From: Mesostigma viride
Taxonomy: Eukaryota > Streptophyta > Mesostigmatophyceae > Mesostigmatales > Mesostigmataceae
Direction of reading: 5' to 3'
Length of the DNA stretch: 64,000 bases
Assembly (NCBI GenBank): GCA_009746045.1
Contig: RPFO01000034.1
Location: 2,311,971 to 2,375,970 of the forward strand
Shown one piece after another: positions 46,131-55,920 of this stretch (its first letter is position 1; the number at the start of each line of letters is the position of its first letter). Under the pieces are notes generated by a model that had not been told where the DNA came from, did not search any database, and was given only the letters and a program-made list of their open reading frames with translations. A program made the position numbers and the translations under genes.

Positions 46131-47019
46131 TTCATCAGCAGTTCATGTCTTTGGTATAGTCAAACCGACATAGGAATACATCCTCGTCCTGCAGGTCCTC
46201 CTAAAATTCGTACAGAAGCTGTTCCTTCTCCATCTCATATCCCTGACAGATTTCTTACTCCTTTACCTTCTCCAACCCGCGAACGGGGGTTTCTTCCTCC
46301 TCTATTGAGACCCCTCTTACTGTGGAATTCGGTTCCTTATGAATCACGGTGACTAGGAAGGAGTGAGCTATAAATAGTCCTTTATGACACTTGAGCTCCC
46401 AAGAAAACCAGCATTTGATTGAAAACAATGAGTAGAGCCCCTGCCAAAGGCAGGTTTAAGTAGTCATCTCGTCTCCCTCGCATGCAGGAGCAAGAGCCCC
46501 CAAGGGTGGGATGGGTGGGAAGAAACAATTACGGGTCACAACCCGCCGACCATGCTTATCAAGCCTACCGTCAAAATGGAAAACGGCAAAACCAGAAATA
46601 TCCTAACGCTGACAATTTAATAATTCAGCCAGCCAGCTCATCTGTCACACGTCTGAGCTGTCAGGCCATGTGTACTCTTCGAATGCAACCCTGAACACAC
46701 TACCCAACCAAGCAGCACACCAATCAATTGGTGAGTGCTGGTTACATCAGATTTTATTACAGCTTTTTGACGCAACTTCCGTCAGCATTCCACACATGGC
46801 CGGCCGTTCAAACAAACGGCGCCTGACTTACAAAAGGCAAAGCTAGTTGCCAGTAGGATTCCCCGGTAAACAACAAGTCGTCCCCATTCGTCTAACAAGC
46901 CTCTCTGCATGTACAGCCACAAGGTTGTGGCGGCCCTTTCTTTCCCGCATTCTGTTTAATAAACTATTTTCAGAGAAATCCGATTCCTTTCTGCGTGGTT
47001 GAAGTTTTTGTTGTCAGCA
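46131..47019. other. Unidentified insertion between gypsy RT and RNase H
   Basis: The palm of the RT is expected here but is absent. The stretch has CTATAAATAGTCC near 46368, which looks like a TATA box, and TTTAATAAACT near 46958, which could be a poly(A) region. A solo LTR of another element is one explanation. I found no boundaries, duplication or ORF. Confidence 0.35.
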
Positions 47020-47262
47020 GACTCCTGTCCTCGTCTTGCCAGATAGGCAGATACCTCGAAACTGTTTGTATTAGCTACTGACACTAGTAAGGTAGCCATT
47101 GGGGGTGTTCTCCTCCAAGACCAGGGTCATGGTTCGCAACCCATCGAATACGTCTCTAGGACTATGTTACCTGCTGAGCAGAAGTACCCTGTTCACCAAC
47201 AAGAGTTATTGGCTGTGGTATACTGCTGTCATGCATGTCAACATTTCCTTAAAGGTGCCCAG
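47020..47262 (+). pseudogene. Gypsy RNase H fragment
   Basis: One frame reads VLATDTSKVAIGGVLLQDQG, then PIEYVSRTMLPAEQKYPVHQ, then QELLAVVYCCHACQHFLKGA. This is the Ty3/gypsy RNase H pattern ('TDAS..a.GavL.Q', 'Sr.l..aE.nY', 'ElLAvv'). It breaks off exactly where the second LTR copy begins at 47263, so the rest of RNase H and the whole integrase are missing. Confidence 0.8.
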
Positions 47263-48076
47263 TGTTACGTCGCGTAACAATTCGTTGTAGTTACGGACGT
47301 AAATTAGGTCCTTTACCTCGGCTGTTATTAGGTTTACGTGCAGTTCTAGCTGGGACATGATTGTCCCCGTAACAGTACTGTGGTATATTGGGTGCCTTTG
47401 GGCGCCGCGCCGCGTACTTTATTAGTGGTCCTTATCCTTTTGTAGAATGTAGTGGACCGGCGTGCATCTGTGCACCTGCCGGTGTTTCTGTGTCTCGGCA
47501 GGCGAGGGCCAGGTCGGCCCGAGCCTGTTGGACCGTTGGTGACCATTTATGCACGTTCCACTCCGTGTGTGGCCACTCGGCGTGTGTTAAATGAATTAAC
47601 ACATATAGGCTTGGGTCACGGCAGTGTAGTTGTGTTTCCTTCCTCTTTTCCTGGAGTAAACGGGTTTGGTTAAATGGCCTATGGCATATTATAGTAGCAC
47701 ATATGTCAATGCATTGAGATCTGGATCGTCTCGTTCGTCTTTCGCTAGGGGTTTAAATAGAGGCGGCCTTACTAGTCTAGGTAGTATCAGAAGAGGTAGA
47801 GGTAGAGGTGGCGGCCGAGGCTTGCGGCGTAACAATGGACTCGGAGGTAGTTTAGATAGAGAGCGAGACGACGATCCTTTGCAACATACGTCATTGAATC
47901 AACCCTTCCGCGGCTGGGAAAATGAAGACGACACCTACTTGACAGGTAATGGGCGGGTCGCCTGCGAGCTGGGGGGGTAGTGCTGCCCGATTCGGGACAC
48001 GCCCTGCCTAGAAGTTAGACCTGCTCAAAGCGGATGAACTCCTCACGTAGCTAGTCCCTTTTCCTTTTCCTCGTTT
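47263..48076 (+). repeat. Gypsy-element LTR (copy 2), cut by a copia-related insertion
   Basis: Starts TGTTACGTCGCGTAAC like copy 1 at 16602 and shares CAAAGCGGATGAACTCCTCA near its right part. It ends abruptly at 48076, where the LTR of the next element begins. It could be the 3' LTR of the gypsy relic after loss of its integrase, or a separate insertion. Confidence 0.65.
47681..47980 (+). CDS. Small Arg/Gly-rich ORF inside the gypsy LTR
   Basis: 99 codons from ATG 47681 to TAG, starting MAYYSSTYVNALRSGSSRSS, with an RGG-type stretch SIRRGRGRGGGRGLRRN and an acidic C-terminal part (ENEDDTYLTGN). RG-rich sequences often bind RNA. The matching region of LTR copy 1 starts with the same ATG (MAYYIR) but soon meets a stop, so coding is not conserved. 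I do not recognise a family and it may be chance. Confidence 0.3.
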   Translation: MAYYSSTYVNALRSGSSRSSFARGLNRGGLTSLGSIRRGRGRGGGRGLRRNNGLGGSLDRERDDDPLQHTSLNQPFRGWENEDDTYLTGNGRVACELGG

Positions 48077-48718
48077 AGTTAGCATTTTGGGCAACCAATA
48101 TGCTAAGTGGATGCAGTTTGGAAAGACCTTTCCAACGCCGTGCTGACCGCCTGAAACAGACAAGGGACAAGAAAGATATCAAGTCCCGAAGTCCTAGCCA
48201 TCCGTGGCCGACTAGGGTGCAGTCCTCTGGCATTGTGGACAGGACACGTGGCAGGCCGTGCCTGCACAGGCTTAGCCTGATTATCACGTGACTGTGGTCC
48301 ACGTAGATCAGAGGAGCAGCAGCCTGTGACTGGTGGAATACTGGAGCTGGCACAGGTCTGCAAGGATACTAGGCCTTGCAGGCTTGTGACAGGTCCTGTA
48401 CTTCCTAGGTTGCAGAGTCTAAGCAAATCCAGTTCGTCCTGGCTCTGCACTGATGCCAGTGGACGTTGAGGATTTGCTTGCACGCCTGCACGTGCCTCGT
48501 CACGCCGATGGGAACGAGGAACAACGCAAGGATATAGCTTGGTCATGGGGATGACCAGCTATCTCGGAAAGCACGAACCGTGGGTGCCACCTTGGTCGTG
48601 GAAGTGCCCATTGTGGTCGTGGCCTGGTGAACAGATTTAAGGTTGCTGCCTTGCAACATTGGCTAAGACGCGCTGTGAAAGACCAAGAGCTCACATACGT
48701 TGGGAGCTCTTTCTAACT
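48077..48718 (+). repeat. 5' LTR of the plus-strand copia-related element
   Basis: 642 bp with inverted ends AGTTAG...CTAACT. The right limit is set by the inverted end and by alignment to the minus-strand relative. No TGG-type primer site directly follows; the next bases are CGTATTATTG. Confidence 0.8.
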
Positions 48719-48743
48719 CGTATTATTGTCTCCTTACTTCTTC

Positions 48744-49877
48744 ATGTCCAACGTGCCGAGGGAACAGGCCATTGAGCCTTCGCAAAGCCAGAGCTCGCAG
48801 CCGCAGCTTCGGGTAGGAGCCCCGGAGCGATCACGACCTTTTCATCCCTACGCTCATCCGAGCACCGCATCAACCTTCGTCCAGGCGGCGTACCTGGCAA
48901 GGGGGCTGGCGAAGAAAGGTTGGGTAGCAGTTTGCGGAACTGCAGCAGGGCCGGCGGCGAGCGACCCCATTGTGATGCAGATTGAGGCTTCGACAGCTCC
49001 CGGCGAATTGTCGCGAGAGGCCGTCGAAAAGTTTGTGTCAATACGGGACGAGCTGTCCTCGACCATTTACGGTCTGGAGGTGGCTCACCAGGGCGGGCAC
49101 GTGACCGTGTCGCAGCTGGATTTGGCGCGGGAGGCACTGGGCCAGATCGTGGCCATTGGACTGGGAGCAGCGCGACTGTTCAACCATCAGGTGGCAACGT
49201 CTGTGCTGGGCGCGGGAGTTGAAGTCCCGGACGTGATCAGGCAAGCGCAGGCGCGCGAAGTCGACAACCCCTGGTCGTCGGCGGAGGTGGTTTCACAAAC
49301 GTGCGAACACCTCGTGAACATTCTTTTGCAGGAGTCACGGGGTAACGCAGACCGGTGGGTGATAACCACACGACCATTTGGGATTTGGTCAACACTCGAC
49401 ACACCGCGGGCGGCGGAACCAGACGCACACGATCCAGTGGTCGAGGTCATCACGGGTCGGGAGGTAACGCCAGAAGACTTCCATTACCAATTCGTTGATC
49501 AGCCAGAGGGGATCATCGAACGTTCATCTCAGCAGATAGATCAAGGCGACGGTACCACAGAAGGGTACGCTGCACGACGTCGTGCTGAGCTGCACGTCCC
49601 GCAAGAGCCCGAACACGACTACGGTGGTCGTGGGGCTTGCAACGACAAGCGGGGTGGTGGAACGCGGTGGGTGAGGACCTTGAGTGGGATCGCTCGAGTG
49701 GGAGCGAGCCCCGGATCCCAGTGGAGAAGTCTGCAGACGGGCGACCCGTTAGCAGAGTGTTTGGACCCTACGCCGACGGGAGGACGCCGCTGGCAGCGAC
49801 GAGGAGCGGCCAGAGACGCCCATCGCAGCCACTGCTCAAGAGCGAGAGCTGGAGGCAGCGAACCAAGCAGGTGCTGA
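48744..49877 (+). CDS. ORF0: conserved extra ORF upstream of gag
   Basis: 378 codons from ATG 48744 (MSNVPREQ). A Ser/Gln/Pro-rich start is followed by a well-conserved domain, residues about 35-240: FVQAAYLARGLAKKGWVAV, LDLAREALGQIVAIGLGAAR, RLFNHQVATSVLGAGVEV, ILLQESRGNADRWVITTRPF. The minus-strand relative at 63240-64000 encodes a clear homologue with the same landmarks, despite many amino-acid differences, so this is a real gene. I recognise no known domain; it might be a capsid-like or accessory protein. From about 49640 the alternative frame (EPRIPVEKSADGRPVSRVF) looks more protein-like, suggesting a one-base indel near the C-terminus. Confidence 0.7.
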   Translation: MSNVPREQAIEPSQSQSSQPQLRVGAPERSRPFHPYAHPSTASTFVQAAYLARGLAKKGWVAVCGTAAGPAASDPIVMQIEASTAPGELSREAVEKFVSIRDELSSTIYGLEVAHQGGHVTVSQLDLAREALGQIVAIGLGAARLFNHQVATSVLGAGVEVPDVIRQAQAREVDNPWSSAEVVSQTCEHLVNILLQESRGNADRWVITTRPFGIWSTLDTPRAAEPDAHDPVVEVITGREVTPEDFHYQFVDQPEGIIERSSQQIDQGDGTTEGYAARRRAELHVPQEPEHDYGGRGACNDKRGGGTRWVRTLSGIARVGASPGSQWRSLQTGDPLAECLDPTPTGGRRWQRRGAARDAHRSHCSRARAGGSEPSRC

Positions 49878-49982
49878 GTCAGTAGCTGGGACGGTGCCCA
49901 CGGCATCCCCCAGCGACGCCAGTGCTTGAGTCAGTTCTTCCTTTTTCCTTCGCCTTTATTGTTGTGTCCCCACTTGTATATA

Positions 49983-51338
49983 ATGCCTCGTGGCAAACCG
50001 GGCGACGGCGACAAGGGCGAGGAGGGGGCACCGGCTGGAGAGAGCCAGGAGCCTGGGAAGGGCAAGGAGGCGCTGGTGGGAGAGGCGATCCCAGCCAGCG
50101 ACGGCGATGGGGGAAAGCGACCAGGGAGCAAGAGGCGACACGAAGACTCGGTGGAGGAGGCGCGCAAGGCGCGGGCGCTGGGGGCATCTGATGCAATAAC
50201 GGTGGCGAATGGGCAACCTGCCGTGGAGAAGCGTAAGAGGGACCCCTCTGCTGACGGCAATGGTAAGAGGCCTCATGTGGATGTGCTCTCCCCTGTGCCT
50301 GCTGGACCAAGTGGTGCTGTTGTTGTGACACCCGCTGTGGTGGAGCCAGTGAAGGCGCTGCCAGGGTCGAGACCTCACATGAGTGCTGTCACTGTTATGA
50401 ATGGACAAAAGCCTCTTAACCCACCACTAGCACAGGAAGCTTTGGACAAGTGGCTAGAGGACATGGAGCTTGTTGTGTTCTCCGTGGACCCCACTGTCAA
50501 CCTAGTGCAAGTGTTTCACTCGTCCACGTGCAACAGGGACTCGTCAGAGCGTGTCAGGGAGAAGGCTAGGACTGCTGTCAAGGATAAGCTAACCTGGGCA
50601 CAGTTCCTGGAAGGGTTGAGGGAAGAGTTCTCTGACAAGGTTCTCAACCTCACCAACTACTACAAGCACCAGTATGACACCTTTGAGATAGTGGGCCCTG
50701 TGGCAGAGGAATGGGCTAGGCTCAACCGTATCAGGGACAAGGGGGCCAAGTATGGCTTCCTGGTCACAGATAGGGCCTTGGCAGACTATTTCCTGGACCG
50801 TATGGGTTTGAGTGTGGATGGGAGGAACGGTGCCCGCATGTTTCTTAACCAGACTGATGGCTCCTTGCGTGCTCTGGAGCTTGTAATCCTCAGCATAAGG
50901 AAGCCAGAACCTGCCTGCAAGGCTATCCAGTCCCATGGCAGCAATGCCACCTCCGCTGTGCAGGGCCAAGGTGATGTCCCCGGGTACCCAGCCCGTGATG
51001 GGGCAAGGCCCAACAAGCGTAAGCGCTTCAGGCGCCAGAGGCAGGGGGCTCAGGGTGGCAAGGGTGCAGGTCCCCAAGGAGGGGTTGGGGGCCAGCAAGC
51101 TGGTGGTCAGCAGGGTAAGGGTGGCCAAGGGCAAGGCAAGGGCCAAGCTCAAGGCAACCAGGGCAAGCAGGGTGGGCAGCCTCAGGGAGGCCAGGGGAAG
51201 CCTGGCAAGGGTGGGGCTGGGTCTGGGAAGAAGGGTGGAGCATGTTTTGTGTGTGGCAAGGAAGGTCACTGGCGTCGTGAGTGTCCTGACAGGAAGGCCA
51301 AGCCTGCTGGGGCAGGAGGCCAGTCTGGGCAGCAGTGA
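49983..51338 (+). CDS. Gag with CCHC zinc knuckle
   Basis: 451 codons from ATG 49983 (MPRGKPGDGD). An acidic/basic disordered N-terminus of about 130 residues is followed by a helical Gag domain (KWLEDMELVVFSVDPTVNLV, LTWAQFLEGLREEFSDKVLN, ADYFLDRMGLSVDGRNGARM). A Gly/Gln/Lys-rich linker then leads to a zinc knuckle CFVCGKEGHWRREC near residue 422. The stop is TGA (51336-51338), with pol following in the same frame. The minus-strand relative has a close homologue. It should form the particle and bind element RNA. Confidence 0.88.
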   Translation: MPRGKPGDGDKGEEGAPAGESQEPGKGKEALVGEAIPASDGDGGKRPGSKRRHEDSVEEARKARALGASDAITVANGQPAVEKRKRDPSADGNGKRPHVDVLSPVPAGPSGAVVVTPAVVEPVKALPGSRPHMSAVTVMNGQKPLNPPLAQEALDKWLEDMELVVFSVDPTVNLVQVFHSSTCNRDSSERVREKARTAVKDKLTWAQFLEGLREEFSDKVLNLTNYYKHQYDTFEIVGPVAEEWARLNRIRDKGAKYGFLVTDRALADYFLDRMGLSVDGRNGARMFLNQTDGSLRALELVILSIRKPEPACKAIQSHGSNATSAVQGQGDVPGYPARDGARPNKRKRFRRQRQGAQGGKGAGPQGGVGGQQAGGQQGKGGQGQGKGQAQGNQGKQGGQPQGGQGKPGKGGAGSGKKGGACFVCGKEGHWRRECPDRKAKPAGAGGQSGQQ

Positions 51339-51342
51339 CTAG
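51336..51342 (+). promoter_or_regulatory. Probable stop-codon readthrough site between gag and pol
   Basis: TGA CTAG directly joins the gag frame to the pol frame. UGA-CUA is the context known to promote readthrough in several plant and animal RNA viruses. Pol stays open in the same frame with no new ATG for a long way, and the residues after the stop (SPVNSQSPL) are kept in the minus-strand relative. Confidence 0.65.
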
Positions 51343-52603
51343 CTACATCATCCCCTGTAAATAGTCAATCACCCCTTGGGGAAGGTGTGCTGGATGTACA
51401 TAAGGACGGGGGTGTGCCCCTTGTGCAGCACCAAGGGTGTAAAGATGTTGTTCTTCCACTGGATTGCAATAACAATGCTGCAGCTGAATTCCCTATGCCT
51501 CATGCAGGTGGTGGGTCTCCAGCAGGTGCTGGCCTGGAGGGCCAAGGGACCTTGCTGGAAGGGCCTGGAGCGGTCCAGGGTGCAGGGCCTGACTTGGGGC
51601 GTCAGGACGGCCTGCAGGGAAGCCCTGGAACCTCAGGAGTGGATCATGTGTCCCCACACACGGTTCAGACGTCTCGCCAGGTCAGTACTGAGAGAGTGCT
51701 GAGCTATGCTGAGGCTGGCCATAGATTGCATCACATGTTTGGGCATTCTGGGCAGGCAGCAATGTTTGCTTGGAAGCTAGGTAGGGAGCCTTTGTGGGAG
51801 GCTTGCCAGGCTGCTGCTGAGAACTGTGGTTGCCAGGAGAATGCTGTTCACCCACCTCAGTCCCATGCTAGGGAGCCTGCTAGGGAGCGTGGCGACATCC
51901 AGATGGATATCCAGCATATCAGGGGCTTGTATATATTGGTGGGGGTGGACAGGTTCAGCAGATACAGGCTGATAGACGTTCTGCCTGGTATGCAGGAGCA
52001 CCACTTGTTGTTGGGTATGAAGGCCCTGATCCCAGGCTTTGGGGTGTGCAAGAGTGTGCAGGCAGACTTGCAGTTTGACTGTTTGCTCAAGCATCAGGAC
52101 CAGCTGCCTTGTAAGCTGGTAGTAGTCCCCAGGGAGAGTCATGGGCAGCAAGGGGCTGTAGAGAGATCCATACGTGAAGTGAAGACAGTGGTGCTAGCAG
52201 CAGAGTCAGTGCCACTTGTGGCATCTGCCTTAGAGAGGGCAGCCTGGTGTAAGGGGATAGAAGAGCAGCTGAACCACAGGGTTAACTATTACTTTGATGG
52301 TGTGGCTGTCTCTCCCCTGGCCCTGCAGTATAGCTTGTTGCCTGAGAACGTGGTGCAGGCCAGTCTTAGGAAGGCAGATAGGTTATTTGCCCAGCTGAGA
52401 CGTAAGGACAAGAACTGGAATGTGCTGAGGCCTCAGGTGGGGCTGAAGGTCAGGATGTGGAAGGAACCATCTATTCCAGGCAAGCGGGGGAAGTGGCAGG
52501 ATGGGGTTGTCACTCGTGTGGAGGAAGCTAACAGATCTTGCCTGGTGGCTTTGGAAAAGGATCCAAGGCACGTGTACAGGTTGTCCTGGGCTCATGTCAA
52601 GGA
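51339..52603 (+). CDS. Pol, integrase part
   Basis: In frame with gag across TGA. After about 120 linker residues comes the HHCC zinc domain (HRLHHMFGHSG ... ENCGCQEN, 51715-51845). The DDE core follows, with D in IQMDIQ (about 51905), D in VQADLQFD (about 52068) and E in GAVERSIREVKT (about 52158). A C-terminal part contains WKEPSIPGKRGKWQDG. These residues bind metal and carry out cDNA integration. The frame remains open to 52916, but homology to the minus-strand relative leaves it at about 52603 (SWAHVKEE), where one base is missing and the protease continues in another frame. Confidence 0.87.
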
Positions 52604-54309
52604 AGAAGGCCACATGCAATCTGGCCTGCAGACGGGCCAGGCCCTCCCAGCTGGGTTGAGGAGCCAGGCCAGAGCCAGGCAGCAGCAGCTAACAATCCTC
52701 TGGTGGTGGATGATGGTCTGTCCCTGCTGGAAGATGACGAGCAGGAGGAGGCTGCTGAAGCAACTGTCACAAGGCCAGAGGGGACGGGGCAGCCACCTAA
52801 GGCCCGGGGGCCTCTCATGGCGGACGTCATCCGAGCACTCATGCGCAGCAAACATGATCCCAAGGTATCCAAGCTCACGGGGTGGGGGTCGTGCTGGGCA
52901 GCTACAATGGAGGTAGATACCAACTCACAGGTGTCTGTCATCAGGGAAGAGGATGCTGTAGGCTTACAGATGTCCCATCCCAGTTGCCTTGCTGTGTCTG
53001 ATTTCTCAGGAAAGGTGTCCATGAAGATCCTTGGGGAAGTGAGTGTGCCTATCTTAGGGGTGCCCACCACGTTCTGTGTGGTAGAGGGCTATCAGGGGCC
53101 TGCCATTCTGGGTCAGAACTTCTTGTGCATGCCAGGGGTTACTTTGACCTCTGATGAGTTGGCACTAGAAGGCAGGGGCAGCCTCCCCCTTGAAAGATAT
53201 CACTATTCCCAGGGTCTTGCAGTGGCGGTCAAGGCTGTTAGGAGTCAGCCAGCTGAGGGTCCTCAAGGTCAGGAGCCCATAGCTGAGGACCTGTTGATAA
53301 TCCCAACCACCTTTGATCCACGGCAGTTAGGGGTAAACAGGTACCAGATAGCTGCTCACAGTCCTATTCCCTGGCGCCAGCTAGTCGAGATGATGCAGAG
53401 CCCCAAGATGGCTAAGGCATGGACTCTTGGCTTTGTTGCTTCTGGGCATGAGTGGATAGTTTCCAACTGTGCAGAACCTGTGGATGAGCTGCCAGAAGTT
53501 CACCAGCTGCTCAGATTGATGTTTGTCCTCAAGCTCAAGGAGGTAGATGGTGTCCAGGTGCCACATGTCAGACCAGTTGTAACCGAGTATCATGGCACTG
53601 GCCAGTTGTTAGATGAGGAGCTCTATACTCCAGGGATGCTGCATGACACGTGGAGGATTCTGCTGTGTATATTTCTGTCTTTTCTGGTTAAGGGTGTGCC
53701 CTATAGCTCTGTGCTGATTGATTTCAAGAGGGCTTTTCTCAAGGGTGACCAAGATCAGGCTAGGCAGACTTGGAGAGATATCCCTCCTTTCTTTGTGACT
53801 GTACCTGCTGTATGGAGAGCAGAGATAAAGGCCAGGTACCTGAGAATTCTGAAAGGGTTGGAAGGTCTCAGGTCCAGTCCCATTATCTGGAGAAAGAGCC
53901 TAGAGAAATTCTTGAAGAATACTTGTGGGTTTTCTGTGTCTCCAGTGGATCCCTGTTTGTTCCAAGGGTCCCACAATGGCCTTCCTGTCTTTGCCTCACT
54001 GCATGGTGATGACCTGCATCTCATAGGTCCACCAGACTGGGTTGAGGCTGTCTTGGCTAAGATCCAGAAGCGGTTTGAGCTGGGTAAGATACAGCACATG
54101 GTGGAGAATGAGCCTATGGTCTTCTGTGGCATGCAGGCTACGTTGTTCCAAGCCAAGGGCTCGTGGTTCATCAGGATGGAGGGTGGTAAGGACTACCCAC
54201 AGCAGATTGTAGATGCATTGCAGGAGCCCATCACGCAGGCTAGGTGTGCTACCATCAGGGGCATGCTGGCATGGCTTGCAAGTATATGTGCCCCTGACTT
54301 GCTGGTTTG
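52604..54309 (+). CDS. Pol, protease and reverse transcriptase part
   Basis: An aspartic protease comes first: MEVDTNSQVSVI (about 52908-52943) with QGPAILGQNFL as the second conserved block. It lies downstream of integrase. The RT follows: MFVLKLKEVDG, ELYTPGMLHDTWRILLCIFL, LIDFKRAFLKGD (motif A, about 53718), LRSSPIIWRKSLEKFL, and FASLHGDDLHLIG with HGDD as the catalytic box (about 54000). The frame ends at 54309 (ICAPDLLV, then TGA) through a missing base. The relative reads on without stop into RNase H at that point. Confidence 0.88.
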
Positions 54310-54909
54310 AGTCGACTTACTGATTCCCAGCTGGTTGAGGTGGGTGCTGAGAGTGTGGTGCAGGCTGTCATGATGTCTCCCCCTCTCATACTGGGTCCTG
54401 TGGATTTGTACAAGCCCCTTGACATGGTTCTCTATGTGGACAGTTCTATGGATAATAGGAAGGTCACAGAGGTCAGGGGCAGGGCAGCAGCATTAGTTAC
54501 CCTGGAGCAAGATCACACCTCACTTGTTACCTGGTACAGTCGGTTGCAGAACAGGGTTACACCCAGCAGTGATATTGCTGAGTGCAGGGCAATCTGTGAA
54601 GGGCTGCATACTGCTCTTTACTTGAGGGAGCTCTTCTACCAGCTATGTCAAGTGGCTTCCTGTAGGTTGCAGCTGCACACACTGGTGAGGACTGATAGCA
54701 TGGGCATGGTGCAATTTGTGCACAGGCAGCTGGCCAGGAGCAGGGACCTTGACTACTTGTTGCTCAAGGAGATGTCCTACCTAGCTCACATTGAACATGT
54801 GCCTGGTGTGGACAACCCTGCAGATGCCCTCACCAAGCTGGAGGAGAAGGCGGAGAGGCAGTACCCCCTGCTCCGTGGGCTCATGGACCCCTTACACGGG
54901 CGGCCATAG
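54310..54909 (+). CDS. Pol, RNase H part
   Basis: Continues the RT in a third frame: LTDSQLVEVGAESVV, then a copia-type RNase H with LYVDSSMDNRK (first Asp), DIAECRAICEGLHTALYLRE (Glu), VRTDSMGMVQFV (second Asp) and VPGVDNPADALTK (last Asp), ending TAG at 54909. It removes element RNA from the hybrid during reverse transcription. The frame is offset from the RT by the single-base deletion near 54305. Confidence 0.87.
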   Translation, partial: SRLTDSQLVEVGAESVVQAVMMSPPLILGPVDLYKPLDMVLYVDSSMDNRKVTEVRGRAAALVTLEQDHTSLVTWYSRLQNRVTPSSDIAECRAICEGLHTALYLRELFYQLCQVASCRLQLHTLVRTDSMGMVQFVHRQLARSRDLDYLLLKEMSYLAHIEHVPGVDNPADALTKLEEKAERQYPLLRGLMDPLHGRP

Positions 54910-55920
54910 AGACCAGGCCTTGCTTCAGCTTGGGTGTCCCCAGTGGGCTGCTTGACCAAAGTACCAAGTGGTGACTGGTGCTTACTGGTTGACAGCCGGT
55001 CCTTCAGGGTTAGGTACACCCTCCTGGACAGGAGTTGGTGTGGAATGTCACTCCTACCAGCTGAGAATCATGCCTGGCCCTCCCCATGGGGTTCAGAAGA
55101 GTCGCCAGGACTTAAGTCGACGCCTTTGGCCTCAAACAGTTAGGCCATGCAAGGGCAACCCGAATGCTGGTTCTTACAGGTTGCTGTATATATGTTTTCT
55201 AGTGCTTGTTTCCAACCTGTTGCTAATAAAGAACCTGGTTGTGTGACCATGTGGAACATGGTTGCCAGGGAGCCACATTCTGGGTTATATAATGCTTGAA
55301 TAAAACATAATCATGTCATGTCATTCTCATGTTGTTCTCATGGTTGTAATGTTTCTCTTGTGTAAAGTTCCAGGTCACCTATAAACCTGGAGGTTGGGGT
55401 GGGGTTCAATTCCCCAGCAGAGCCACAGCCTGGCATGAGTGATTCCTGGGCTTAACACCCAGTGAAGACATGGGCTCCCCAATAAGGCAGTATTTGTGTA
55501 GGTGCTACCTGAGTCTCTTTGAGCATAAAAGGGAAAGGCTGGCCAAGGCGGGCGCCATAAGAACGGGCGCCTGTGATAACTGTGAAAGATCAGGAACTCA
55601 CAATAATACGTTCTTGGCATCCTTTAATCCCAGCCATTGGACTAGGTAATGTGCCTTGACTTTAATCTAACACCAAGTTCCCAAGGAAAGGTTGGGAGCT
55701 GACCAAGGGGTCAGGGGATAACCTGGGGTGACCTCTGATTCACTGGCCAGTACACCTAGCCTGGTCCAAGGGCGTATATGTTGTTTCCCAAAAGGAGGCA
55801 GGACCCTGGGCCCTATCAGGTCTGATCAACCCCAAGGGACCAAGCGGTCTGTGGCTGAGTGGCACAAGCAAGGTTAGGCTTGTTTCAAGCTGGTCCAGCT
55901 CCAAAAGAAGAAAGGGTTGG
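54910..55920 (+). other. Non-coding 3' internal region of the plus-strand element
   Basis: About 1 kb without ORFs. It includes AATAAAGAACC near 55225 and a CACTGGCC-rich part. The same landmarks occur inverted at 56961-57892 in the relative (for example TGAGTTCCTG...TATCACAGGCGCCCG). It ends in the polypurine tract AAGAAAGGGTTGG. Confidence 0.7.

Noticed and set aside
48075-48546. Minus-strand ORFs of 92-147 codons, repeated at 55874-56387
   Set aside because: They are duplicated only because they lie in the two LTRs; no coding signature.
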